A stretch of DNA of 23,213 nucleotides. It comes from a virus. The notes under the pieces are model-generated. The model saw only the letters and a list, made by a program, of their open reading frames with translations, made no database searches and was not told the DNA's origin. Where the stretch lies: the IMG/VR virus record IMGVR_UViG_3300044673_000232, positions 1 through 23,213 of that record; one strand, given 5' to 3'. The translations under genes were made by a program, and so were the position numbers. Positions 1-4,984 of this stretch are shown in pieces. How positions within the stretch are numbered: position 1 is the first letter of the stretch; each line of letters starts with the position of its first letter.

Positions 1-435
1 GTCCTCGACCGCGCCGATGTGGGTCTTGAACATGAGGTTGAATTTGCGCGTTTCGGTGAGCTCGCCGCCGCATTCGGGGCATACCTTCTTGGCCAGCTTC
101 TCCTGGTCGATCATGTCGGCGCGGAAGCGCTGCTTGCACTTCTTGCAATCCACCAGCGGATCGGTGAAATTCTCCACGTGGCCCGACGCCTCCCATACGC
201 GGGGATGCATGAGGATGGCCGCGTCCAGTCCCACGATGTCGTCGTGGAGCTGGGTCATCTCCTTCCACCAGAATCTCTGGATGCGGTTCTTGAGCTCGAT
301 GCCCAGCGGACCGTAGTCCCAGGCGCCGTTTTGCCCGCCGTAGATCTCCGAGGATTGGAAGACGAAGCCCCTCCGCTTGCAGAGCGAGGTGAGCTTTTCC
401 ATGGTGAGCGCGCGATTGGGTTCATTTTGTGCCAT
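1..435 (-). CDS. glyS: Glycyl-tRNA synthetase, single-chain type (5' part of gene)
   Basis: The enzyme charges tRNA-Gly with glycine in the cytoplasm. Only the first 145 codons are present; the gene runs off the left edge. The protein starts [20 protein letters not shown] and then has the GlyRS N-terminal signature: SSEIYGG (28-34), [12 protein letters not shown] (39-50) and [11 protein letters not shown] (90-100). Cysteine pairs C97/C100 and C119/C122 are the zinc-knuckle positions of this family. The length and motifs fit the dimeric single-chain enzyme of spirochaetes, actinobacteria and others, not the GlyQ/GlyS heterotetramer. The ATG at 435 is preceded on the minus strand by a clear AAGGAGT. 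An internal ATG at codon 12 is an alternative start. This is a host housekeeping gene and marks the chromosomal side of the prophage junction. Confidence 0.95.
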   Translation of the reverse strand, partial: MAQNEPNRALTMEKLTSLCKRRGFVFQSSEIYGGQNGAWDYGPLGIELKNRIQRFWWKEMTQLHDDIVGLDAAILMHPRVWEASGHVENFTDPLVDCKKCKQRFRADMIDQEKLAKKVCPECGGELTETRKFNLMFKTHIGAVED

Positions 436-530
436 GCAGTACTCCTTGCCTACCCTCCATGGCGCGGAGGGGGACGTGGTGTCGCGTCGATTGTCGCCTG
501 TAATAGGGATTTTGTTCGAAGCGCGGCATG

Positions 531-560
531 AGTATACAATCCAAGCCGCCCAAGGCGCAA
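531..560 (-). promoter_or_regulatory. Possible promoter of the glycyl-tRNA synthetase gene
   Basis: On the minus strand there is a TATACT -10 box (531-536) with TTGCGC (555-560) 18 bases upstream. It lies about 95 bases before the GlyRS start codon and on the correct strand. The -35 box is only a partial match, so the call rests mainly on the -10 box and the position. The rest of 436-673 shows no convincing gene. Confidence 0.35.
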
Positions 561-673
561 GCGGCGGGCATGGAGGAACAAACAACCATCGGGGCTTTTC
601 CATGAGGGGGGTAGCATCGGGAAAAAGAAAGCTTTCCGCCAGAATGAGTTCCGTCTTGCGGATTGGAAAGGAA

Positions 674-717
674 TGCGACCAGAGGGACTCGAACCCCCGA
701 CCTGCTGCTTAGAAGGC
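674..717 (-). other. Prophage attachment site: 3' half of tRNA-Arg(TCT)
   Basis: Read on the minus strand this is the 3' part of a tRNA. It has an anticodon loop CTTCTAA (anticodon TCT, complement of 711-713), the 3' strand of the anticodon stem GCAGC, a T-arm GGGGG-TTCGAGT-CCCTC, the 3' acceptor strand TGGTCGC and discriminator A at 674. CCA is not encoded. The 5' strand of the anticodon stem should read GCTGC but reads TTAGC, and no D-arm or 5' acceptor strand follows. Homology to a tRNA therefore ends at about 717. Phages that integrate into tRNA genes leave exactly this: a 3' fragment at one junction and a restored tRNA at the other. The intact tRNA-Arg should sit at the right end of the prophage, outside the window. 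Confidence 0.85.
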
Positions 718-728
718 TAAAATAGCCT
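714..728. repeat. Inverted repeat at the attachment junction
   Basis: AGGCTA-AAA-TAGCCT is a perfect 6-base inverted repeat spanning the point where the tRNA homology stops. Its position suits a core-type recombinase binding pair, but this is inference. Just to the right, GAATTACGC is repeated at 738-746 and 753-761. Confidence 0.45.
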
Positions 729-800
729 ATTTTCAAAGAATTACGCCAAAACGAATTACGCGCTAACTCGTTTCGGGGCCTAAACTAGGCACTCCACCGT

Positions 801-858
801 AGACCATGGCAGACCATGGCACAATGGTGCAAATGGTTGCAAATTGGTTGCAATGGTT
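801..858. repeat. Tandem short repeats beside the attachment site
   Basis: AGACCATGGC occurs twice in tandem (801-820). It overlaps a run of four related units at 819-858: GCACAATGGT, GCAAATGGTT, GCAAATTGGTT and GCAATGGTT. The unit length of 9-11 bases is one helical turn. Repeats of this kind close to an att core are typical arm sites for integrase, or binding sites for an excision factor. No gene is called over this stretch. Confidence 0.55.
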
Positions 859-874
859 TCGCACAACGCGAAAA

Positions 875-1240
875 TCAAAGCGGGGATCGCAGGTAGAAAA
901 GATCGTATACCGCGACGGTAAAATCCTTGTCTTTGTTTTCAGGTAAAGAAAAGTAGTAATCAAAGTAGCTTATCATTATTTCAATTACCCCATCCTCCGA
1001 ATCACGAAGGCTTTTGCGCGACGCGAGAGCGGAAACATACCATTCAGGAACCGGCTGGTTTTTAGGAAGCCACACTTCGAGCTTTCCCCTGGCGTCTTCA
1101 CCTAAAAAAAAGCCGTAACAAAGGATATACCGTTCGTTCTCTGACAGGCTGTTCCAAAAATATCGCCCGACGATGGAATCCTCAGCAAAGGCCACCGCCC
1201 CCGCCAAGGCAAACAAGAGTACGAATAATGTCTTTTTCAT
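875..1240 (-). CDS. Small exported protein, possible lysogenic-conversion gene
   Basis: The 121-residue protein begins with a textbook signal peptide: MKKT, a hydrophobic core at about 5-15, and an AFA-E cleavage site near residue 19. A secreted or periplasmic product of about 100 residues is expected. There is no lipobox cysteine. The mature part has several Tyr/Phe/Trp residues and no motif I recognise. GAGGG lies 7 bases before the ATG on the minus strand, and a TATACT box (1259-1264) lies further upstream without a good -35 partner. The gene sits alone between the attachment site and the repressor region and reads toward the host. That is the usual place and orientation for cargo genes expressed from the prophage. 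Function unknown. Confidence 0.75.
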   Translation of the reverse strand: MKKTLFVLLFALAGAVAFAEDSIVGRYFWNSLSENERYILCYGFFLGEDARGKLEVWLPKNQPVPEWYVSALASRKSLRDSEDGVIEIMISYFDYYFSLPENKDKDFTVAVYDLFYLRSPL

Positions 1241-1365
1241 GGTTTACCCTCTAGCGCAAGTATAGCGCATTTTCCGGAACCGTGCTATTTTTCTATCCGC
1301 CTCCGCAAGTGCCGAGCCCATAGGGTAAAAACTTGCTCCAATCCTCATGGATGGAGCACGTCCCT

Positions 1366-1554
1366 ATGATCGACTTCAAGGCGCTTGTGGTTATGCATTC
1401 ATTAACCGAAGACCTAATCGCAAAAGTATCGGGAATTTCACCTCGTACAGCACGGGCCTACATAGCCGGGGAAAAGCATTGCCCCGAGCCGGTCCGTAGG
1501 CTCTTGGCCATATATTGCCGCGAGGAGAAGCTCGAGGACTACTTAAGCGACTAG
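1366..1554 (+). CDS. Small HTH DNA-binding protein
   Basis: This is a 62-residue protein. The stretch LIAKVSGISPRTARAYIAGE (about residues 17-36) is a helix-turn-helix of the Cro/YdaS-like kind used by phage regulators that recognise operators as dimers. The ATG at 1366 is chosen because GGAG (1353-1356) lies 9 bases before it. In-frame ATG 1351 and TTG 1333 have no such signal. The gene points toward the switch region and away from the att site, opposite to the repressor operon. Its stop codon runs into a perfect inverted repeat, GGGCGCC-CT-GGCGCCC (1554-1569), which may act as a processing or attenuation hairpin before the next gene. The target is unknown. Confidence 0.7.
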   Translation: MIDFKALVVMHSLTEDLIAKVSGISPRTARAYIAGEKHCPEPVRRLLAIYCREEKLEDYLSD

Positions 1555-1580
1555 GGCGCCCTGGCGCCCGCCGGGGGACC

Positions 1581-1763
1581 ATGACCAGCCACGACTTGCG
1601 CGAGCTTCGCGCGCAGATTTACGAGGAAATGAAGAACGGCGCGCGCATGAAGCGCCTTGCCCACCGGGAGGGAAGCCGACAAGACGAGGCCTATTGGCGC
1701 GCGTATGTCGAGAGATCCATCCGTTTCCTCTCCGCTCTGGACCGTCTCATCGTCGAGGAGTAG
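1581..1763 (+). CDS. Small hypothetical phage protein
   Basis: This is a 60-residue, highly charged, probably helical protein with many Arg and Glu residues (MTSHDLRELRAQIYEEMKNG at the start). The ATG at 1581 follows a GGGGGA Shine-Dalgarno, so the longer frame from 1515 is not used. It lies 26 bases after the HTH gene at 1366-1554 and is probably co-transcribed with it. Its last 73 bases overlap, tail to tail, the minus-strand gene at 1691-1951. I do not recognise the family. Confidence 0.55.
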   Translation: MTSHDLRELRAQIYEEMKNGARMKRLAHREGSRQDEAYWRAYVERSIRFLSALDRLIVEE

Positions 1764-1951
1764 CTGTCCCGTAAAAGGGAAATGATATAATCGCGCGGAT
1801 CGTCGCCAGATATCCGCGCAGCTTCTTCCATGGCCTCGTATGTCGCCCGGGCCAAGCTAACCGTCGCCATCATCGAATCGTCGTCCAAGAGACGCACGTC
1901 TACCATGTCCGCTATGGGCGTTGCGGGAGCCCTAAAATTAATGAGTTCCAT
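1691..1951 (-). CDS. Hypothetical protein with RHH-like centre
   Basis: The 86-residue protein is the second gene of the minus-strand operon, starting 18 bases after the stop of the gene at 1970-2338. Residues from about 28 to 64 have the outline of a ribbon-helix-helix fold: a short strand ATVSL, a helix ATYEAMEEAARISG, a turn with DDP, and a helix RDYIISLLRDSY. The N-terminus may have its own role. A weak AAAGG lies before the ATG. The position in the presumed repressor operon suggests a role in lysogeny control, but this is inference. The fold call rests on pattern only. Confidence 0.6.
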   Translation of the reverse strand: MELINFRAPATPIADMVDVRLLDDDSMMATVSLARATYEAMEEAARISGDDPRDYIISLLRDSYSSTMRRSRAERKRMDLSTYARQ

Positions 1952-1969
1952 TTTTCTACCTTTCTTTTC

Positions 1970-2338
1970 TTATCGGCCGGTCCCGTCCTTTTCAAGAGGT
2001 CCCACTTTTTTGCCTGACGAAATCCGCTTTTTTGCCACGGGAGGCGCCGTCCTGACGTAGTCGGGCTTGCCAGGGATCGGCTGGCCGTATTCTTCTTTTC
2101 GGACAATACCCCGCTTAGAAAGAGACGCGACATTTAGAGAAACAATTTCCACAGAAGTGTTTGTCTCAGACCTACAAGACAAATCAGCTCTATATACCGA
2201 CACGTCGAGGCCATTTTCTTCCAGGTAATCAAGAACCGCCCCGTACAAGACTTCCTGGGCCGAATCCTCATTTTCAGCGAGTTTTGTATTGAACACCTTC
2301 CTCACTAAATCAGGGACACGCGCGGCAACTTGTTTCAA
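1970..2338 (-). CDS. RHH-like regulator, candidate prophage repressor
   Basis: The 122-residue protein begins MKQVAARVPDLVRKVFNTKL. The strand (KQVAARVP), two predicted helices and the turn LAENEDSAQE fit an Arc/ParG-type ribbon-helix-helix DNA-binding domain over residues 1-43. A basic tail of about 80 residues follows, ending in a Lys/Gly-rich stretch. Its N-terminus is clearly related to the divergently encoded protein at 2471-2650: KQVaARvPD versus KQVsARiPD, then a matching LAENEDSAQEVL / LVQNGDTMQDVL. The start is TTG at 2338, fixed by AGGAGG 5 bases upstream. It is driven by the minus-strand promoter at 2369-2396. As leader of the leftward operon opposite the early genes, it is the best candidate for the lysogenic repressor. 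Confidence 0.75.
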   Translation of the reverse strand: MKQVAARVPDLVRKVFNTKLAENEDSAQEVLYGAVLDYLEENGLDVSVYRADLSCRSETNTSVEIVSLNVASLSKRGIVRKEEYGQPIPGKPDYVRTAPPVAKKRISSGKKVGPLEKDGTGR

Positions 2339-2352
2339 GTCAACCTCCTACA

Positions 2353-2368
2353 ATGCCAACATGCTAAC
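2353..2368. promoter_or_regulatory. Tandem operator-like repeat in the leftward promoter
   Basis: ATGCCAAC and ATGCTAAC are adjacent 8-base direct repeats (2353-2360 and 2361-2368), immediately downstream of the leftward -10 box. AACATGC, spanning the joint (2358-2364), recurs in inverted form (GCATGTT, 2425-2431) at the rightward promoter. RHH proteins commonly bind such short tandem or inverted half-sites. Binding here is inferred. Confidence 0.5.
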
Positions 2369-2396
2369 ATTATAGCACAACTCCAAGAAAATGCAA
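2369..2396 (-). promoter_or_regulatory. Leftward promoter of the repressor operon
   Basis: On the minus strand, TATAAT (2369-2374) is preceded by TGC, an extended -10, and by TTGCAT (2391-2396) with a 16-base spacer. It lies about 30 bases before the TTG start at 2338. The -10 is a perfect sigma70-type consensus. Confidence 0.75.
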
Positions 2397-2415
2397 GAAA
2401 CCTCGAAAACCCCTC

Positions 2416-2444
2416 TTGACGGGTGCATGTTACCGTGTTATCAT
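2416..2444 (+). promoter_or_regulatory. Rightward early promoter with overlapping palindrome
   Basis: TTGACG (2416-2421) and TATCAT (2439-2444) are separated by 17 bases, a good sigma70-type pair. An imperfect inverted repeat with arms GCATG (2425-2429) and CATGC (2442-2446) covers the spacer and the -10 box. A protein bound there would block this promoter. It drives the gene at 2471 and probably the early operon behind it. Confidence 0.75.
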
Positions 2445-2470
2445 GCCGATGTGCCCACAGGAGGGACCAA

Positions 2471-2650
2471 TTGAGCAGCGACTTAAAACAGGTAAGCGCG
2501 CGCATCCCAGACGATGTTTGCCGGGCTTTCAAACTCAAGTTAGTCCAAAACGGCGACACCATGCAGGATGTTCTCGAGCGCCGGGTGATGGCTTATATCG
2601 GGGATAAGAAAAAAAAGACATCCCCAAATATGAAGGAAGGCCACGCATGA
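2471..2650 (+). CDS. RHH-like regulator, Cro-position paralogue
   Basis: This is a 59-residue protein, first gene of the rightward operon. Residues 6-45 align with the N-terminus of the leftward regulator: KQVSARIPDDVCRAFKLKL, then LVQNGDTMQDVL. They form the strand-helix-helix outline of the Arc/ParG class. A Lys-rich tail follows (KKKKTSP). AGGAGGG (2459-2465) lies 5 bases before the TTG at 2471. An in-frame ATG/GTG further upstream would overlap the promoter and is rejected. Its promoter carries the palindrome at 2425-2446. By position it corresponds to Cro in lambda: a short DNA-binding-only version facing the longer repressor. The stop overlaps the next ATG by four bases (ATGA). Confidence 0.75.
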   Translation: MSSDLKQVSARIPDDVCRAFKLKLVQNGDTMQDVLERRVMAYIGDKKKKTSPNMKEGHA

Positions 2651-3054
2651 CCTTCCAAGAAATTGCCGATACGGCAGGATGTAGCGAGCGAACCGTTCGC
2701 CGGACGATTAAGCGGATATGGCCCACCCTGTTTACAAAAGGGACGCCCGTAATCAACGACCCGGAAATGCTCCGGGTATTGATATCCGCCCTTCCTAAGA
2801 GAAACATCGTCGGACAAAAGTCCGGACAAAGGTCCGAACCCTTCAAACTCCCCTCTGGCGCCCAGCTCCGCGAGATCCGGCTCATGGCCGAGGCCGGGAA
2901 GCTGTCCGCGATCCAGGTCCAGGAGATCCTCGGCGTAACCATCGTCAAGTCCCTTCCCCCTCAGTCCACGGAGCCCTTCCTCCCGAAGGAAGTCACCTCT
3001 AGGCGTCTCCTTGAACTCGCCGAGGACCTCGAGACCGGCGGGGCCAGAGGATGA
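2647..3054 (+). CDS. HTH regulator of phage antirepressor type
   Basis: This is a 135-residue protein. The N-terminus MTFQEIADTAGCSERTVRRT is a compact helix-turn-helix. The following WPTLFTKGTPVINDPEMLRV resembles the segment found after the HTH in the N-terminal domain of many phage antirepressor-like proteins. The C-terminal half (from about residue 70) has a second HTH-like stretch, KLSAIQVQEILGV. It is translationally coupled to the upstream RHH gene through ATGA. No Ant/BRO catalytic or C-terminal domain is present, so a simple transcription factor is as likely. Position second in the early operon fits a regulator of early genes. Confidence 0.65.
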   Translation: MTFQEIADTAGCSERTVRRTIKRIWPTLFTKGTPVINDPEMLRVLISALPKRNIVGQKSGQRSEPFKLPSGAQLREIRLMAEAGKLSAIQVQEILGVTIVKSLPPQSTEPFLPKEVTSRRLLELAEDLETGGARG

Positions 3055-3179
3055 CCGCCATCGGCCTTGCCGTCAACTCGGACGGGACCTGGCGGGCTTG
3101 GTTCTATGGCCTGTCGTTCACCGGGTCCTGGTGCGCCTGCCGGCATTGGCTGGACGACCAAAAGGAGCTTTGCGAATGA
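3051..3179 (+). CDS. Very small hypothetical protein, Trp/Cys rich
   Basis: This 42-codon frame starts at an ATG that overlaps the stop of the HTH gene (ATGA at 3051-3054) and stops with a TGA overlapping the next ATG (ATGA at 3176-3179). It is therefore coupled at both ends. The product has four Trp and three Cys in the second half (GSWCACRHW), and ends DDQKELCE. The only ribosome-binding signal is AGAGG directly against the ATG, so translation would depend on coupling. No family recognised. Confidence 0.5.
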   Translation: MTAIGLAVNSDGTWRAWFYGLSFTGSWCACRHWLDDQKELCE

Positions 3180-3496
3180 AAACCCAAACGGCTACATGGC
3201 GGGAAGTCCCGGGCGTGATGGTCTCCGCCCTGGAAAAGGACCAGCTCAAGGTGATCCGCCGCCAGATGCGCGAGCATGCCGTCATCGCTTGGGACGCCTC
3301 GGACGAGGCCGGGGACCGGGTTTTTATCCCGATCCAGAATCCGGAATGGTGGGACGGCGTCCTCGAGACGGACATTCTGGGCGTTCTGGACGGCCGGAAC
3401 CGCCTTCCCTTCGCTGCGGAGAACTTCGCCGCCGCCTTGAGCGCCATCCAGGAAGAGCAGAAGAAGATGGCCGCGGCCTATACGAGCATGAGGTAA
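3176..3496 (+). CDS. Hypothetical early phage protein
   Basis: This is a 106-residue soluble protein beginning MKTQTATWREVPGVMVSALE. The centre contains AWDASDEAGDRVFIPIQNPEWWDG and the C-terminus is a long helix rich in Glu, Lys and Ala. AAGGAG lies before the ATG at 3176, which overlaps the stop of the tiny gene upstream (ATGA). I do not recognise the family. Its place in the early operon suggests host takeover or regulation, without direct evidence. Confidence 0.65.
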   Translation: MKTQTATWREVPGVMVSALEKDQLKVIRRQMREHAVIAWDASDEAGDRVFIPIQNPEWWDGVLETDILGVLDGRNRLPFAAENFAAALSAIQEEQKKMAAAYTSMR

Positions 3497-3507
3497 GGAG
3501 AAAATCG

Positions 3508-3804
3508 ATGAAGTATTCGAAGAAGGATTGCCGGTCGTTTAATAAGTCGACGACGCTTGCCGTCGGACCTCGCCCCGTCATGATGAAAAATCGTTTCGGG
3601 TTTTCCGTTCCCGATCCGGCCTACCAAATAGGCGACGGTCCCTATCGGCAAGAACGGAGGATCATCGCCGCGAGATTCCGCTCGATCTACGGGAAGGGCG
3701 CCTGGCTAGAGGCGAAACGAAACGCCCGAGCGTCCGGCGGGATCCTGAATTCCATCAACGAAGCCATTACCAAGATCCGCGCCCGATGGGACGAGAAGGC
3801 GTAA
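3508..3804 (+). CDS. Hypothetical basic early protein
   Basis: This is a 98-residue, strongly basic protein starting MKYSKKDCRSFNKSTTLAVG. AAGGAG (3495-3500) lies 7 bases before the ATG at 3508. The C-terminal half is Arg/Lys/Ala-rich and predicted helical, which would suit nucleic-acid binding. It is the last gene before the 300-base structured stretch at 3805-4106. No family recognised. Confidence 0.65.
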   Translation: MKYSKKDCRSFNKSTTLAVGPRPVMMKNRFGFSVPDPAYQIGDGPYRQERRIIAARFRSIYGKGAWLEAKRNARASGGILNSINEAITKIRARWDEKA

Positions 3805-3811
3805 AGCAATC

Positions 3812-3897
3812 GGGAGCGAGGACGGCGCTAGATGCGCCTGGCCTTAGTGACGGGGTCGGCAGCCCCCACGCCGCGGGTTCAAGCCCCGCCGCTTCCA
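3812..3897 (+). tRNA. tRNA-like element with atypical D-arm
   Basis: The ends form a 7-pair acceptor stem: GGGAGCG (3812-3818) with CGCTTCC (3890-3896), one G-U, then A. Just inside is a perfect T-arm, GCGGG-TTCAAGC-CCCGC (3873-3889). A hairpin GGGG-TCGGCAG-CCCC (3852-3866) sits where an anticodon arm belongs, followed by a normal 5-base variable loop. The anticodon would be GGC, but position 33 is C instead of U. Between the acceptor and anticodon arms there are about 31 bases, nearly twice the normal D-arm, including a GGCGC-TAGAT-GCGCC hairpin. It may be a degenerate phage tRNA, a tRNA with an inserted hairpin, or a tRNA mimic. Function in translation is doubtful. Confidence 0.4.
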
Positions 3898-4021
3898 GGC
3901 AGTCGGAGAAATCCGGCAAACCACGCTCTTTGAACCGTCGGGAATCGGCCGCGTCTGGGTAAGGCAGAGGCGGCAAAGAGGTCCCGACAAACCGGAGCCG
4001 GCCGTATGGCTGGCCACCAAA

Positions 4022-4041
4022 AAGGCCCGGGCGCGGGCCTT
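4022..4041 (+). other. Strong RNA hairpin between early genes
   Basis: AAGGCCCG-GGCG-CGGGCCTT is a perfect 8-pair stem with a 4-base loop and no T-run behind it. With the tRNA-like element and the terminator at 4064-4089 it makes 3805-4106 a structured, apparently non-coding stretch. One frame is open across it (3851-4192) but has no ATG, GTG or TTG. Confidence 0.5.
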
Positions 4042-4063
4042 CCCTGACGTGGTATGGAAGTTA

Positions 4064-4089
4064 CCCGGCGGCGCCCAGCCGGGGTTTTT
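4064..4089 (+). terminator. Probable Rho-independent terminator
   Basis: CCCGGC (4064-4069) pairs with GCCGGG (4078-4083) around an 8-base loop, followed by G and TTTTT (4085-4089). It would end the first early operon. The Shine-Dalgarno AAGGAGG of the next gene starts just behind it, so it could equally act as an attenuator for that gene. Confidence 0.55.
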
Positions 4090-4106
4090 AGAAGGAGGAT
4101 CGGGGA

Positions 4107-4363
4107 ATGGAAAAGAAGGAAATCTTGGCAGGGACGGCAATCGTCGTAGCCGATCGCGGATTCGTGTACGTCGGGAACGTTAAATCCGACGGCCAGTTCT
4201 GCGTCGTGGAGAACGCGCACAACATCAGGCGATGGGGAACCTCGCGCGGGCTTGGCGAGCTGGCACTCGAAGGTCCGAAGGAAGGGACGAACCTCGACCC
4301 CGTAGGCACGGTCAGAATTCCGGCGCGCGCCGTCATCAGCATCATCGACACTGAGGCCGCAAA

Positions 4364-4382
<19 letters not shown>
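4107..4382 (+). CDS. DUF6948-like phage protein
   Basis: This is a 91-residue protein. The pattern VVADRGFVYVG...VVENAHNIRRW...LGELALEGPK...VRIPARAVISIIDTEAA matches my recollection of the DUF6948 family: small beta-rich proteins of unknown role encoded by many phages and prophages. AAGGAGG lies 9 bases before the ATG. The last 19 bases overlap the start of the Gly-X repeat gene, an arrangement I believe recurs where this family is found. The family name is from memory, not from a search. Confidence 0.7.
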
Positions 4383-4672
<290 letters not shown>

Positions 4673-4674
4673 CC

Positions 4675-4896
4675 ATGACGCCCGTGCTCATTCGTCCAAA
4701 AAATGCAGCGGAGATCCTCGGAATCTCGGAGTCCTACCTGTACGAGCTGGTGGGGCTGGGGAAGATCGAGGCTATCCGCCCGAGCAGCACCTTGACGCTT
4801 TTCGACCCGCAGGAGGTCAAGAACGCGCTCATCAAGATGTCGCGGGCACGGGAAGGACGGAGAGGGCCGAGAAAAGCAAAGGCGCCAGCCGACTGA
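4675..4896 (+). CDS. Excisionase-like / MerR-type HTH protein
   Basis: This is a 73-residue protein. RPKNAAEILGISESYLYELV followed by GLGKIEAIRPSSTLTLFDPQEVKNAL is the winged-HTH outline of the HTH_17/AlpA-excisionase group: a helix-turn-helix, a short wing, and a DPQEV helix start. These small proteins act as excision factors or transcription regulators. A basic tail (SRAREGRRGPRKAKAPAD) follows. The ATG at 4675 comes 2 bases after the stop of the repeat gene. Its own stop codon is inside the loop of a 10-pair hairpin. Given the att site in this window, an excision role is possible but not shown. Confidence 0.7.
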   Translation: MTPVLIRPKNAAEILGISESYLYELVGLGKIEAIRPSSTLTLFDPQEVKNALIKMSRAREGRRGPRKAKAPAD

Positions 4897-4908
4897 ACGG
4901 CTGGCGCC
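4881..4908 (+). terminator. Ten-pair hairpin spanning the stop codon
   Basis: GGCGCCAGCC (4881-4890) and GGCTGGCGCC (4899-4908) form a perfect stem with an 8-base loop containing the TGA of the HTH gene. There is no T-run, so it is not a classical terminator. It could be a processing or stability element, or attenuate transcription into the recombination genes. Confidence 0.45.
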
Positions 4909-4984
4909 TAGGTTGATGAAGACCGGGGAAGGCTCATCATCAAGAACTGTATCAAGTCGCGCGGCTTCGCGCAAGGGGAAAATA

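Noticed and set aside
377-712. Plus-strand frame ending in a [10 protein letters not shown]-type tail
   Set aside because: That tail is the classic false translation of the tRNA T-arm on the opposite strand; it overlaps the GlyRS start.
763-963. Minus-strand frame between the att site and the exported protein
   Set aside because: It overlaps the end of the exported-protein gene and the tandem repeats, has no ribosome-binding site, and shows no integrase-like sequence.
3851-4192. Open frame across the structured intergenic stretch
   Set aside because: It reads somewhat like protein (VWLATKKARARAF) but has no ATG, GTG or TTG anywhere before it runs into the next gene, and it crosses the tRNA-like element.
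4913-4984. Earlier start for the recombination protein
   Set aside because: The TTG/ATG at 4913-4918 lie just after a strong hairpin with no good ribosome site, while ATG 4985 has AAGGGG at ideal spacing and matches the family's N-terminus.
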